DNA of 64,000 nucleotides from an alpha proteobacterium U9-1i (GTDB lineage: Bacteria; Pseudomonadota; Alphaproteobacteria; Caulobacterales; Aquidulcibacteraceae): NCBI GenBank assembly GCA_000974665.1, contig BBSY01000003.1, positions 1,267,001-1,331,000 on the forward strand, given 5' to 3'. Each line of letters opens with the position of its first letter. Within the stretch, counting starts at the first letter, position 1. The position numbers and the translations under genes are program-made. The notes below the pieces were generated by a model. It was given only the letters and a program-made list of their open reading frames with translations, ran no database searches and was not told the DNA's origin. Shown one piece after another: positions 29,357-37,193 of the stretch.

Positions 29357-29881
29357 ATGAGAATTTCTCTCGCAGTTCTGATGTTCCTCGGCGCCAGCGC
29401 ATGCGCCGGCACAAACGCCGGCACGCAGTCCGCAAGGTGCGCATCGGAAGCGCATCGGCAGATGGATTTCTTGGTCGGCGCTTGGGACACTGCCTACGCG
29501 CGGACCCCCGAGCGCCCAGCCGGACGCGATGTCTATGCCCTCTCGCTCGACGGCTGCGCGTTGATGGAACACTGGACGAGCCCTGACGGGCGCGAAATAG
29601 GTATGAGCGTCAATGCATACGACCGAAGCGCCGGCGTCTGGCGATACGTGTTCACCGATAGCGTTGGCGCATGGACGCAGATGGACGGCGTCTGGGACGG
29701 CGCGGTGTTTCGATACGAAGGTGAAGCCGCCGATCGCAGCAGCGGGGGCCTAACGCGCATACGGGCGCGCATGGAACTTGCTCCGATGGCCGACGGCCGC
29801 GTGCAGCAAACGTATTTCACCCAGTCCGAGGCCGGTGATTGGGCGCCGCGTTATCAAGTTGTGATGACGAGGAGAGACTAA
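29357..29881 (+). CDS. putative exported lipoprotein, DUF1579-like
   Basis: 174 aa. Signal peptide with a weak lipobox (GASAC, residue 16). The mature part opens with HRQMDFLVGAWDTAY, the N-terminal pattern of DUF1579/calycin-like small-molecule-binding proteins, followed by an antiparallel-strand pattern (CALMEHWTS, GVWRYVFTDS, MDGVWDGAVF). Role unknown. A strong bidirectional terminator follows its stop directly. Confidence 0.75.
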   Translation: MRISLAVLMFLGASACAGTNAGTQSARCASEAHRQMDFLVGAWDTAYARTPERPAGRDVYALSLDGCALMEHWTSPDGREIGMSVNAYDRSAGVWRYVFTDSVGAWTQMDGVWDGAVFRYEGEAADRSSGGLTRIRARMELAPMADGRVQQTYFTQSEAGDWAPRYQVVMTRRD

Positions 29882-29909
29882 AAAGGCCGCGACTTGCGTC
29901 GCGGCCTTT
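29882..29909. terminator. bidirectional rho-independent terminator
   Basis: Perfect 12-bp stem AAAGGCCGCGAC / GTCGCGGCCTTT around a TTGC tetraloop. Read on the minus strand it runs into TTTTTAG, on the plus strand into TTTCG. It serves the convergent genes ending at 29881 and 29930. Confidence 0.85.
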
Positions 29910-29929
29910 CGTTACGCGGCTTTTCTTGC

Positions 29930-31006
29930 TTACGGCGTGGCCGGCGCGGGCGTCGGCGCGCTGGCGGGCGCGGCCGGGGTCGCCGGCTGCTCGGGCGCGG
30001 GTGCTGCGGGCGCGGCCGCCGGATCGGCGGCAGGCGCAGCGGCCGGCGTCGCAGCCGCAGCCGGCGCGAGTTGCGCCAAGCGGGCGGTATCGCCTTCTAC
30101 GAGATAATAGATCTCGCGGTTGACCGAGCCCTGCGCTTGCGTTGCATCGTCGTTGTAAACTTCGAACGAACGGCCTTGCGTCAGACGCGCGGCGGCGATC
30201 AGCGCTTCCATGCGGTCATAGGTCGGGATCACGTCTTCTTCGGTGCCCGTGTAGTCGACACGGATGGCTTGGCCGGCCGGCGTTTGGCCAGCGGCGCCCA
30301 CTGCGAGCACGCGCGGAGGTGTGCCGGTGTACGGGAGGCCGATTTGGAAGCAATATTGGTTGTTGGCTTCGTCCCACGACGTTTCAACCGCGACCGGCGG
30401 GCCGGCTTCGCGCAGATTGTGACGCGCCATGATCGGACGCAGCGCCAGCAGCGATTGCGCGACGACTTCCTTGATCGCGGCAGCGTCCTGCGGGCTGCAG
30501 TTTTGCACGTAGAAGAACGGACGCGCTTCCACATTCACCACCGTGTACTGCAAGCCGACGAAGCTCGCCGCTGGCAGCGCGGTGAGGTCAGCCGTCACGG
30601 TGGTGGCGGCGGCTTCGGCAAGCGGGCCGACACCTGCGCCGGTGATGGCGCCGAAGCGGTTGAGCGGGTTGGCGCCGAGATCCTTGGCGAGCGCGAGTTC
30701 AACGCGCGAACCTTCGCCCTCTTCCGAAACGGTGTAAGTCGCCGTGCCTGTGCCGCCTTCGGCGTAGGCGACGTTGGCGACAACGACGTTGTCCGCCGCT
30801 GAGGTGACTTCGTTTTGCGTCACGCCTTCGGCGATGACAGTGCCCGCTGGCGTGGAGGCCAAGCGTGCGAACACGCTCGAAGCCGGGCGCTCAACCGTGA
30901 AAGTCTGCGTGCGCGTCGCTTGGCTCGGGAGCACGAAGAACGCCGCGCCCACAGCCACCAACACGATGACCACCAAGATACCTAGAATACGTCCCACCGC
31001 GCCCAT
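29930..31006 (-). CDS. membrane-anchored SRPBCC/GyrI-like protein with Pro-Ala tail
   Basis: 358 aa. One N-terminal membrane segment (about 7-27) as an uncleaved anchor, then RPASSVFARLASTP typical of SRPBCC (polyketide-cyclase-like) proteins, then a GyrI-like effector-binding region (about 180-290, NQYCFQIGLPYTG). The last 45 residues are almost only Pro and Ala. Ligand binding at the outer face of the membrane is a reasonable inference. Nothing in the neighbourhood suggests the ligand. Confidence 0.72.
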   Translation of the reverse strand: MGAVGRILGILVVIVLVAVGAAFFVLPSQATRTQTFTVERPASSVFARLASTPAGTVIAEGVTQNEVTSAADNVVVANVAYAEGGTGTATYTVSEEGEGSRVELALAKDLGANPLNRFGAITGAGVGPLAEAAATTVTADLTALPAASFVGLQYTVVNVEARPFFYVQNCSPQDAAAIKEVVAQSLLALRPIMARHNLREAGPPVAVETSWDEANNQYCFQIGLPYTGTPPRVLAVGAAGQTPAGQAIRVDYTGTEEDVIPTYDRMEALIAAARLTQGRSFEVYNDDATQAQGSVNREIYYLVEGDTARLAQLAPAAAATPAAAPAADPAAAPAAPAPEQPATPAAPASAPTPAPATP

Positions 31007-31199
31007 CGCTGTCCTCCATGGCTTCTGCCGAGCGCCGCCGTCCTAGCAGGTCACCCCCTGCCCGCAAAACCCCAAAAGCGGATGGCGCCGGGCGGCAAAC
31101 GGGCCGCTGTGACGCAAAATCCAACCCTTTCAGCTACTTTCGCCTTGCCGGGGGCAGTGCGCTATGGTCGCCCATGCCCAACAGGGAGGCTTCGCGCCG

Positions 31200-31997
31200 A
31201 TGAGTTCCGACAAATCCGTGACGTATGGCGGCTATCTGCGATTGCCGGAATTGCTGGCCTGCCAGCAACCCACCAGCGGGCGTCACGACGAGATGCTGTT
31301 CGTCATCCTCCATCAGACGATGGAATTGTGGATGAAGCAGACGCTGCATGAGATCGACGCGGCGCAAGCAGAGATCGCGCGCGGCGAATTGGTGCCGGCG
31401 TACAAAAGTCTTGCCCGCGTCTCGCGCATCCAAGCCGTGATGACGCAAGCGTGGGATATCTTGGCGACGATGACGCCGGCGGATTATTTGGCCTTTCGCA
31501 ACGTGCTGGGGACAAGCTCCGGCTTTCAGTCGGCGCAGTTCCGGACGTTGGAATATCGCTTAGGCCTGAAGGACGACGCGTTTCTCAAATTTCAGGACGC
31601 GGGCTCGTCCGAACGAATTGCGATGGAAGCCGCGCTCGACGCGCCGAGCTTATACGATGAGACCATCGCGCAATTGGCGAAGGCGGGCTTCGCTATTTCC
31701 GACGCCGTGCTGAAGCGACCGCGCCGGGCGCGATACGAAGCCAACGCAGACGTGGAAGCCGCGTGGATCGCTGTTTATCGCGATACGCAAAAATACTGGG
31801 CGCTCTACCAACTGGCGGAGAAATTGCTCGATCTCGACGATGCGTTGCTCACTTGGCGCCACAAGCACGTGCTGACGGTCGAGCGCGTGATCGGCATGAA
31901 ACGTGGAACCGGCGGAACGGAAGGCGTGGCGTATCTGCAGCAGACATTGCTGCGGCGCGCGTTTCCGGAAATCTGGTCGATGCGGACGAAACTATGA
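31200..31997 (+). CDS. kynA: tryptophan 2,3-dioxygenase
   Basis: 265 aa haem enzyme opening the indole ring of L-tryptophan to N-formylkynurenine. Motifs: YGGYLRLPELLACQ near the N-terminus, DEMLFVILHQTMELW with distal His38, GTSSGFQSAQFR (about 115), and the proximal-haem region WRHKHVLTVERVIG (about 219-232) followed by GTGGTEGVAYL. ATG 31200 has an SD (GGAGG, 10 nt); the ATG at 31164 is less likely. The stop overlaps kynU by ATGA. No formamidase gene is adjacent. Confidence 0.95.
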   Translation: MSSDKSVTYGGYLRLPELLACQQPTSGRHDEMLFVILHQTMELWMKQTLHEIDAAQAEIARGELVPAYKSLARVSRIQAVMTQAWDILATMTPADYLAFRNVLGTSSGFQSAQFRTLEYRLGLKDDAFLKFQDAGSSERIAMEAALDAPSLYDETIAQLAKAGFAISDAVLKRPRRARYEANADVEAAWIAVYRDTQKYWALYQLAEKLLDLDDALLTWRHKHVLTVERVIGMKRGTGGTEGVAYLQQTLLRRAFPEIWSMRTKL

Positions 31998-33163
31998 AAT
32001 CGTACAAACATCTTTTCTCACGCGCGCTCGCAGCGGCGCCGGGGCGGCTGCATTTCGCGGCGCATTCGCACCATTTGTGGCCCGATGCGTCGTATGAAGG
32101 CCATGTCGCGGCGTGGGACGACGCGGCGCGGCTTGCGGATCGCAAATGGGAGAAAATTTTCGGCGAAGTCATTCCGGCCGCGCGCGCACACATCGCTGAT
32201 GAACTGAAACTGCCCGATCCGAATACGATCGCGTTCGCGCCGAACACGCACGAGTTGGTGGTTCGCTTGTTCTCGGCGCGGCAATCGCGCCCGCCGCTCG
32301 ACGTGCTGACGAGCGACGGCGAGTACCACGCTTTTCGTCGTCAGGCCGCCCGCTGGGAAGAGCAAGGCATGGTGCGCAGACGCATCGTACCTTGCGAACC
32401 GTTCGATACGTTCACCGAACGCTACCTCGCCGCAATGAAAGAAAAGGCGCCGGACATCGCCTTCGTAAGCCACGTGATGTTCAAGACCGGACTCCGGTTT
32501 GACGGCATTGAGGAAGCGGCGTCTTACGCTTCGCCTGATGGCACGTGGGTCGTGATCGACGGCTATCACGGCTTCATGGCGCTGCCGTGCGATCTCTCGC
32601 GCGTTGCCGATCGCGTGTTCTACGTCGGCGGCGGCTACAAATACGCGATGGCCGGCGAAGGCGCAGGCTATCTGCACGCGCCGCCGGGATTTGGTGCGCG
32701 CCCAGCGAACACCGGCTGGTTCGCGGAGTTCGCGCACATGGAGGCCAAACCCTCCGGCGTGCCCTATTCCACGGACGGCATGCGCTTCATGGGGGCGACG
32801 TTCGACGCGACCGCGCTTTATCGCCTGAACTATGTGCGCGACATGCTCGCGCGCGAAGGCTTGGACACCGCGGCGATTTGCGCGCGTGTTGAGGCGTTGC
32901 GCGATCGGCTCGAAGCGGCGATCGGCGCCGGCGAAGCGGGCGTGTTGCGTGAAGCGGAATTGCTGCGCCCAAACGCGAGTGGTCCGCGCTCACGCTACCT
33001 CGCGCTACGCGATCCGCGCGCGACGGAATGGAAGGCAAAGCTGTTTGAAAGCGACGTGATTACCGATGCGCGCGACGATGTCCTGCGGATCGGCTTGGCG
33101 GTGTATCATGATGCAGAGGATGTGGGGGCGTTGGCGGGGAAGATCGCGAGGGCGCTGGGCTAA
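31994..33163 (+). CDS. kynU: kynureninase-type PLP enzyme
   Basis: 389 aa fold-type I enzyme of the class V aminotransferase superfamily. YVGGGYKYAMAGEGAGYLH (about residue 212) carries the PLP lysine in a setting like the KYLNGGPG motif of kynureninases; DGYHGFMALP holds the PLP-binding Asp. With the ATGA-coupled tryptophan dioxygenase upstream, cleavage of kynurenine to anthranilate is the best call. It is more divergent than typical KynU, so another class V beta-lyase acting in the same pathway is possible. Confidence 0.8.
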   Translation: MKSYKHLFSRALAAAPGRLHFAAHSHHLWPDASYEGHVAAWDDAARLADRKWEKIFGEVIPAARAHIADELKLPDPNTIAFAPNTHELVVRLFSARQSRPPLDVLTSDGEYHAFRRQAARWEEQGMVRRRIVPCEPFDTFTERYLAAMKEKAPDIAFVSHVMFKTGLRFDGIEEAASYASPDGTWVVIDGYHGFMALPCDLSRVADRVFYVGGGYKYAMAGEGAGYLHAPPGFGARPANTGWFAEFAHMEAKPSGVPYSTDGMRFMGATFDATALYRLNYVRDMLAREGLDTAAICARVEALRDRLEAAIGAGEAGVLREAELLRPNASGPRSRYLALRDPRATEWKAKLFESDVITDARDDVLRIGLAVYHDAEDVGALAGKIARALG

Positions 33164-33169
33164 CGTCCA

Positions 33170-33228
33170 TTCTCCCCTTGAGGGGAGAAGGTGGCCGACG
33201 AGCGAAGCGAAGTCGGACGGATGAGGGG
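33170..33228. repeat. extragenic palindromic repeat, left of DUF559 gene
   Basis: Perfect palindrome TTCTCCCCTTGAGGGGAGAA (33170-33189) followed by GGTGGCCGAC, a second small hairpin (CCGAC..GTCGG) and ATGAGGGG. An inverted copy sits at 33599-33648 on the other side of the DUF559 gene. Confidence 0.85.
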
Positions 33229-33245
33229 AACGCGACGGAGTCAGG

Positions 33246-33596
33246 ATGAAGCGCGATGAAAACGCTGTCGCTCGCGCGCGTGCTGGCCGGCACGAGCCAA
33301 CGAACGCCGAGCTGAATCTTTGGGCGTTGCTTCGCGATCGCCGCTTGATCAAGCGAAAGTTTCGCCGTCAACACGTGATCGGTCGCTACGTTGTCGATTT
33401 CGCCTGCCCCGCCATCAAGCTCGTGATTGAGGTAGATGGACCATCGCACGACGCGGCGGAGCAACGCGCGTTTGACGAACAGCGGACGGAATATCTTCAG
33501 CGATCAGGCTGGCGCGTGCTGCGCGTGACCAACACCGACGTCTACACGGCGTTCGGCGAAGTTGAAGCGATTATCGTGTCGGCTATCGGGGACTAA
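33246..33596 (+). CDS. DUF559 domain endonuclease-like protein
   Basis: 116 aa. Vsr/PD-(D/E)XK-like DUF559 core: ELNLWALLRDRRL, KFRRQHVIGRYVVDF (with catalytic-type Asp) and the LVIEVDGPSHD (E-x-D-G) motif, then VLRVTN. Small nuclease-like proteins of this family are widespread and often mobile; the cellular role is unproven. The gene is bracketed within 20 nt by inverted copies of a palindromic repeat, suggesting that gene and repeats move or are kept together. Confidence 0.88.
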   Translation: MKRDENAVARARAGRHEPTNAELNLWALLRDRRLIKRKFRRQHVIGRYVVDFACPAIKLVIEVDGPSHDAAEQRAFDEQRTEYLQRSGWRVLRVTNTDVYTAFGEVEAIIVSAIGD

Positions 33597-33598
33597 GG

Positions 33599-33648
33599 CC
33601 CCTCATCCGGCCGCTGCGCGGCCACCTTCTCCCCTCAAGGGGAGAAGG
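33599..33648. repeat. extragenic palindromic repeat, right of DUF559 gene
   Basis: Begins CCCCTCATCCGGCC, has a GGCCGCTGCGCGGCC hairpin, then CACCTTCTCCCCTCAAGGGG. It is the inverted relative of the element at 33170-33228, with the inner hairpin replaced. Confidence 0.85.
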
Positions 33649-33655
33649 GACGAAC

Positions 33656-34069
33656 CTACCAAGCCCCCAGCTCCACCAATTGCCGCCGCAGATGCTCCGG
33701 CAAATCGGCGCCGCCGCCGGCGGCTTTGAGGTCGGCGGGGGCGTCCTTCGGATCGAGGTAGCGCCAGCCTTGGAAGGCGCGGCGCGGTTGCGGCACGGTG
33801 CGCACCAGCTGCGGATCGAGGTAGAGGCCGCAGCGTTGGCCGTGATCGTCGGTCACGTCGGCGATCTCGACGATGCGTTGACGCACCAGCACCACGCCCT
33901 TGATCACCCAATAGAGCGAGCCGCCGGCGAGCACATCATCGGCGCGCTTGGGCCACATGCGCGTACCGCAATGCGGGCGCTTGCGCTTCTTGATCTGGCC
34001 CTTCTGCCAAACCGCGAGATCTTCCACGGTGTCGGCGCCGACGCAGAGTTTGACGATGTGGAGGCTCAT
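33656..34069 (-). CDS. DUF1489 family protein
   Basis: 137 aa from ATG 34069. The N-terminus SLHIVKLCVGADTVEDLA, then TRMWPKRADDVLAGGSLYWV, and the C-terminal PRRAFQGWRYLDPKDAPADL define DUF1489, an alphaproteobacterial family of unknown function with a PUA/ASCH-like look. The open frame upstream is repeat-derived. Single gene, no visible SD. Confidence 0.9.
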   Translation of the reverse strand: MSLHIVKLCVGADTVEDLAVWQKGQIKKRKRPHCGTRMWPKRADDVLAGGSLYWVIKGVVLVRQRIVEIADVTDDHGQRCGLYLDPQLVRTVPQPRRAFQGWRYLDPKDAPADLKAAGGGADLPEHLRRQLVELGAW

Positions 34070-34103
34070 TCGGAGCGAAGATAGAGTGACTCTCTCCATT
34101 CGC

Positions 34104-34243
34104 CACCCATCCCCGGATGCGACCCCGCATTTGATGCGGGGGAGCAGTCCGGGGCCCATAAACGCAAGCCGTTCAGAACGCACTGAACCGCAAGTGTTTA
34201 TGGGCCCCGGGCTCGATGCTGCGCATCGCCCCGGGGATGGGTG
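34104..34243. repeat. long inverted repeat (palindromic element)
   Basis: Outer arms CACCCATCCCCGG (34104-34116) and CCGGGGATGGGTG (34231-34243); inner arms GGGGCCCATAAAC (34152-34164) and GTTTATGGGCCCC (34195-34207 region). Each arm carries a further small hairpin. It fills most of the 265-nt gap between the DUF1489 and YCII genes; no gene is seen in it. Confidence 0.85.
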
Positions 34244-34334
34244 AAATTGGAAATGTCGGCGGCGGGCTTGCCGGGGCGTCCTGGGGCCAGCGATGCTGCC
34301 CGCCTGTGGGCGGCGCCGCAGGATGGAGATGCCA

Positions 34335-34694
34335 ATGCCGAGATTTGTCGCCGTTTATACCGGCACGCCTGAGTCACATGCCGCGTCCGGCTGGGATCAA
34401 CTCGACGAAGCGACGCGCAAGGCCCGCGAAGCCAAGGGCATGCAGGCCTGGATGGATTGGGGCGCCAAGTACAAAGACAAGATCGTCGTTCACGGCGGCC
34501 CGCTCGGCAAAACCAAAAGCGTTGGCAAGGACGGCGTGCGCGACATCCGCAACAATCTGGCGGGCTATATCGTCGTCGAAGCGGCCTCCCACGAAGAAGC
34601 CGCAGCGATGTTCGAGAACCACCCGCACTTCGCGATCTTCCCTGGCGAGTCCGTGGAAGTGATGCCGGAGCTGCCTATACCGACGCTGAGCTAG
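34335..34694 (+). CDS. YCII-related domain protein
   Basis: 119 aa. FVAVYTGTPES, the KIVVHGGPLGKTKSV loop and NLAGYIVVEAASHEEAAAMF follow the YciI/DGPF pattern of ferredoxin-like dimers that may act as small enzymes or sigma-factor-associated proteins. GGAG lies 6 nt before ATG 34335; ATGs at 34323 and 34329 are alternatives. Confidence 0.85.
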   Translation: MPRFVAVYTGTPESHAASGWDQLDEATRKAREAKGMQAWMDWGAKYKDKIVVHGGPLGKTKSVGKDGVRDIRNNLAGYIVVEAASHEEAAAMFENHPHFAIFPGESVEVMPELPIPTLS

Positions 34695-34726
34695 TTGACG
34701 CGTGAATAGGAATGTTGCTGGCGACG

Positions 34727-35206
34727 CTATTGGTCGCCAGTGACGACAACATAGTCTGGCTCGACGCCATCTTCGTGGCCGCACCATTGACAGCGAAGGC
34801 GCCCTGTGGACGCCATCTGCCAGATCGCGCCATTCTGATAGGAACCGAGCACCTTCGCCGCGCCAAAATGGCGCGGACGCTCGGTTCCCGTCGGCATCCA
34901 CCACGGCAGTTTCGCCCACGGCTCTTTAGGTCCGCTGGCGAGGAAGGAGTACGGCTTCACCTCGGCAAACAACCGTCGCCTACACCTGTCGCATTTGCGC
35001 CAGAGCCACACAATGCCGCGCGGGACGAACATAACCGCAAAAACGGTCAACATCATCAACGGGCGATCAAGGATGAACCGCAACACGTCCGGCCGTGTAA
35101 AGACAACACCGAAAACAATCGCGAAGAGAAACACGACACTGCAGATCGCGCCTATTGCAGCGGCTATGCACAGCATTCGCGTCTGAATTTGTCGATCAAA
35201 CAACAA
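34727..35206 (-). CDS. small membrane protein with CxxC pairs
   Basis: 159 aa from a TTG at 35206 (an ATG at 35176 is possible). Two membrane segments (about residues 11-37 and 50-66) precede a soluble part with CDRC (about 72) and CQWC (about 145), a likely zinc ribbon split by a linker. The last gene of the reverse-strand TIR-led operon, 3 nt after the PaiB stop. Function unknown. Confidence 0.68.
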   Translation of the reverse strand: MLFDRQIQTRMLCIAAAIGAICSVVFLFAIVFGVVFTRPDVLRFILDRPLMMLTVFAVMFVPRGIVWLWRKCDRCRRRLFAEVKPYSFLASGPKEPWAKLPWWMPTGTERPRHFGAAKVLGSYQNGAIWQMASTGRLRCQWCGHEDGVEPDYVVVTGDQ

Positions 35207-35209
35207 GGT

Positions 35210-35860
35210 TTAATTCCCGTCCGGATCGTCCGCCACCGCGCGCAGTTTGCGCATGGCGGCGGCGATTTCGCGGTCGCTGGCGTGCGGAGAGCGTTCGAGG
35301 CCGGACGCTACGCCATCATAATCGGCTTCGTTCTTGTTCTGAGAGAGCTTTCGCTTGGCTTCGATTTTGTCGACGCTGAGCGTGACGCCGACGATGGCGC
35401 GCAGCATCGCGTCGATATAGGCGCGTGGCGCATCTTCGATGGTCCATGCGTCGTCGCGCGTGCGTTCGTGGCGGTCGGAAAGCGCGCGCACGATTGCTTC
35501 CAGACCCGCGGCGTCGCTGAACCATTCGATGGTTCCGGAGAGATGCACGACTTCATAGTTCCAAGTCGGCACGGTTTTGCCGTGCTCGAGCTTGGACGGG
35601 TAAAATCCTGGCGACACGTAAGCTTCGGCGCCGCCCAGCACTGCGAGCGCGCGGCCGCTGGGTGTGAGCGTGTGGTGCGGATTGGCGCGGGCGATATGCC
35701 CGGTAAGCGATTGGCGCACTTTGTCCCAAATCATAGGCAGGTGCGTGCCGAAGGGCGCGCCATCGGCGCCGACGCTGATGAGCAAAGCGGCGTGGCGAGC
35801 GCTGAGGCGCTCGACCAGCGCGTTCGCGTCTTCAGGCGCGAAATGCGCGGAAACGTACAT
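35210..35860 (-). CDS. PaiB-type FMN-binding protein
   Basis: 216 aa split-barrel flavoprotein-like fold. MYVSAHFAPEDANAL, GTHLPMIWD, GHIARANPHH and the YEVVHLSGTIEW block match the FMN-binding negative transcriptional regulator (PaiB) family. PaiB was described as a repressor of sporulation-related genes in Bacillus, but here it is probably a flavin- or haem-related enzyme. Start at 35860 is 2 nt after the desaturase stop. Confidence 0.88.
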   Translation of the reverse strand: MYVSAHFAPEDANALVERLSARHAALLISVGADGAPFGTHLPMIWDKVRQSLTGHIARANPHHTLTPSGRALAVLGGAEAYVSPGFYPSKLEHGKTVPTWNYEVVHLSGTIEWFSDAAGLEAIVRALSDRHERTRDDAWTIEDAPRAYIDAMLRAIVGVTLSVDKIEAKRKLSQNKNEADYDGVASGLERSPHASDREIAAAMRKLRAVADDPDGN

Positions 35861-35862
35861 TT

Positions 35863-36792
35863 CTACTCCGCGGCGATGGCGGCGCCGTGTTGCTGCGCCT
35901 CGGCCCATTCGCGTTTGATCGAGGCGCTTGTCTTGCGCGAACCGTCCGGGCTCCAGCCCGGTGGGCCAAACATGTAGCCCAACACTTCGCGCAGATTCTT
36001 AGCGTGGCGCACATCGCGGAAAATGCCTGCCCATTCATGGAAGGCGACGCGGAACGGATTGAAGGTGCCGAGTTGCGAGACGATGCCGTAACGCGGCTTT
36101 TCGTTGGCGTCCTCGGGAATGAAACTCCCGAACAGGCGATCCCAGATGATGAGAACGCCAGCGTAATTGGCGTCGAGATAACGAGCGTTGATCGCATGAT
36201 GCACACGATGGTGGCTGGGCGTGTTCATCACCCACTCGAACGGGCCCATCCGATTGATCGCCTCGGTGTGGATCCAGAACTGATAGACAAGGCTGAACGC
36301 CTGGAACATCAGCACCATCGCCGGCGGGAAGCCGATATAAACGAGCGGCAGCCAGAAAATGAAACTGAGGCCCAGCGTGCCTGTCCAGGTTTGGCGCAGC
36401 GCCGTGGTGAGATTGTAGTGCTGCGACGAATGATGGATCACGTGGCTGGCCCAGAACCAGCGGCGTTCGTGGGCGATGCGATGGAACCAATAATACGCCA
36501 AGTCCTCCGCGAAAAAACACGCGACCAGAACCGGCCACGTCCAGCCGAGGTCGAACAGGCGAAACTGCGACACCCAGAAATAGCTGGCGATGGCGAAGCC
36601 GCCGACCAGGATCCCCATGATCTGGTTGCCGAGCCCCATCATCAAGCTCGATGCGGAATCCTGCGCCTGGTAACGCCCCTTCCCCGTGAAGCGCACATAG
36701 ACCATCTCGATGATGATCAGCAAAACGAAACCGGGCACCGCGTAGGTGATGATGTCGGGGATGTCGAACGGCGCTGGGACCGGCTCTCTCAC
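35863..36792 (-). CDS. sterol desaturase/fatty acid hydroxylase family protein
   Basis: 309 aa polytopic di-iron membrane enzyme. The eight-histidine pattern is intact: HRIAH (about 121), HVIHHSSQH (about 134-142) and HRVHHAIN (about 211). Hydroxylation or desaturation of a lipid is expected in the inner membrane. GTG 36792 is preferred because it has SD GGGAG and overlaps the previous stop (GTGA); the frame extends to a TTG at 36822. Fourth gene of the TIR-led operon counting from the DUF3667 gene as second block. Confidence 0.88.
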   Translation of the reverse strand: MREPVPAPFDIPDIITYAVPGFVLLIIIEMVYVRFTGKGRYQAQDSASSLMMGLGNQIMGILVGGFAIASYFWVSQFRLFDLGWTWPVLVACFFAEDLAYYWFHRIAHERRWFWASHVIHHSSQHYNLTTALRQTWTGTLGLSFIFWLPLVYIGFPPAMVLMFQAFSLVYQFWIHTEAINRMGPFEWVMNTPSHHRVHHAINARYLDANYAGVLIIWDRLFGSFIPEDANEKPRYGIVSQLGTFNPFRVAFHEWAGIFRDVRHAKNLREVLGYMFGPPGWSPDGSRKTSASIKREWAEAQQHGAAIAAE

Positions 36793-37193
36793 GTTTGCTC
36801 TCCCGCCAGGGCCTTCAGCCAAGATGGCGCTTCTTCCTTGAGCTTTAAGTTTAGCGCCGGGAAGCCGATGTCGGCAAACGCCAGCACCGCCTGTCCGTCG
36901 CGCAAGCGCAGCTTCGCGGCGTCGGCGGCGATGAGGCGCAGCGAAACGCCGTCCGCCATGACGCGGGCGATCAGCAGTTTGCCGTCAGCCAAGCGCGCGA
37001 GCGCCGCGCGTCCATCGGCGGCGAACACAGCGTCAGCAATGCGGGCTTTCGGCTCAGCGGTGGAAAGCTCGTTTGCAAGCGTTTCGGCGTCGAGTTTGGC
37101 GGCTTGGCGAAACCCCATCAGGAACGCGATCAGCACCAAGAGCGCGACGACCGCGGCCGAGCCCGCAGTGACGATGGCGTCCGTGGCTGACAT
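36789..37193 (-). CDS. hypothetical single-pass membrane protein
   Basis: 134 aa, not recognised. One transmembrane segment at about residues 8-28 (GSAAVVALLVLIAFLMGF); the remainder (30-134) is a small alpha/beta cytoplasmic domain rich in Ala and Leu. It starts immediately after the DUF3667 stop (TAG|ATG, no gap) and overlaps the desaturase by GTGA, so it is locked into that operon. Confidence 0.72.
   Translation of the reverse strand: MSATDAIVTAGSAAVVALLVLIAFLMGFRQAAKLDAETLANELSTAEPKARIADAVFAADGRAALARLADGKLLIARVMADGVSLRLIAADAAKLRLRDGQAVLAFADIGFPALNLKLKEEAPSWLKALAGEQT

Noticed and set aside
35210-35860. PaiB product as a true transcriptional repressor
   Set aside because: No helix-turn-helix is visible; the name reflects an old genetic observation in Bacillus.
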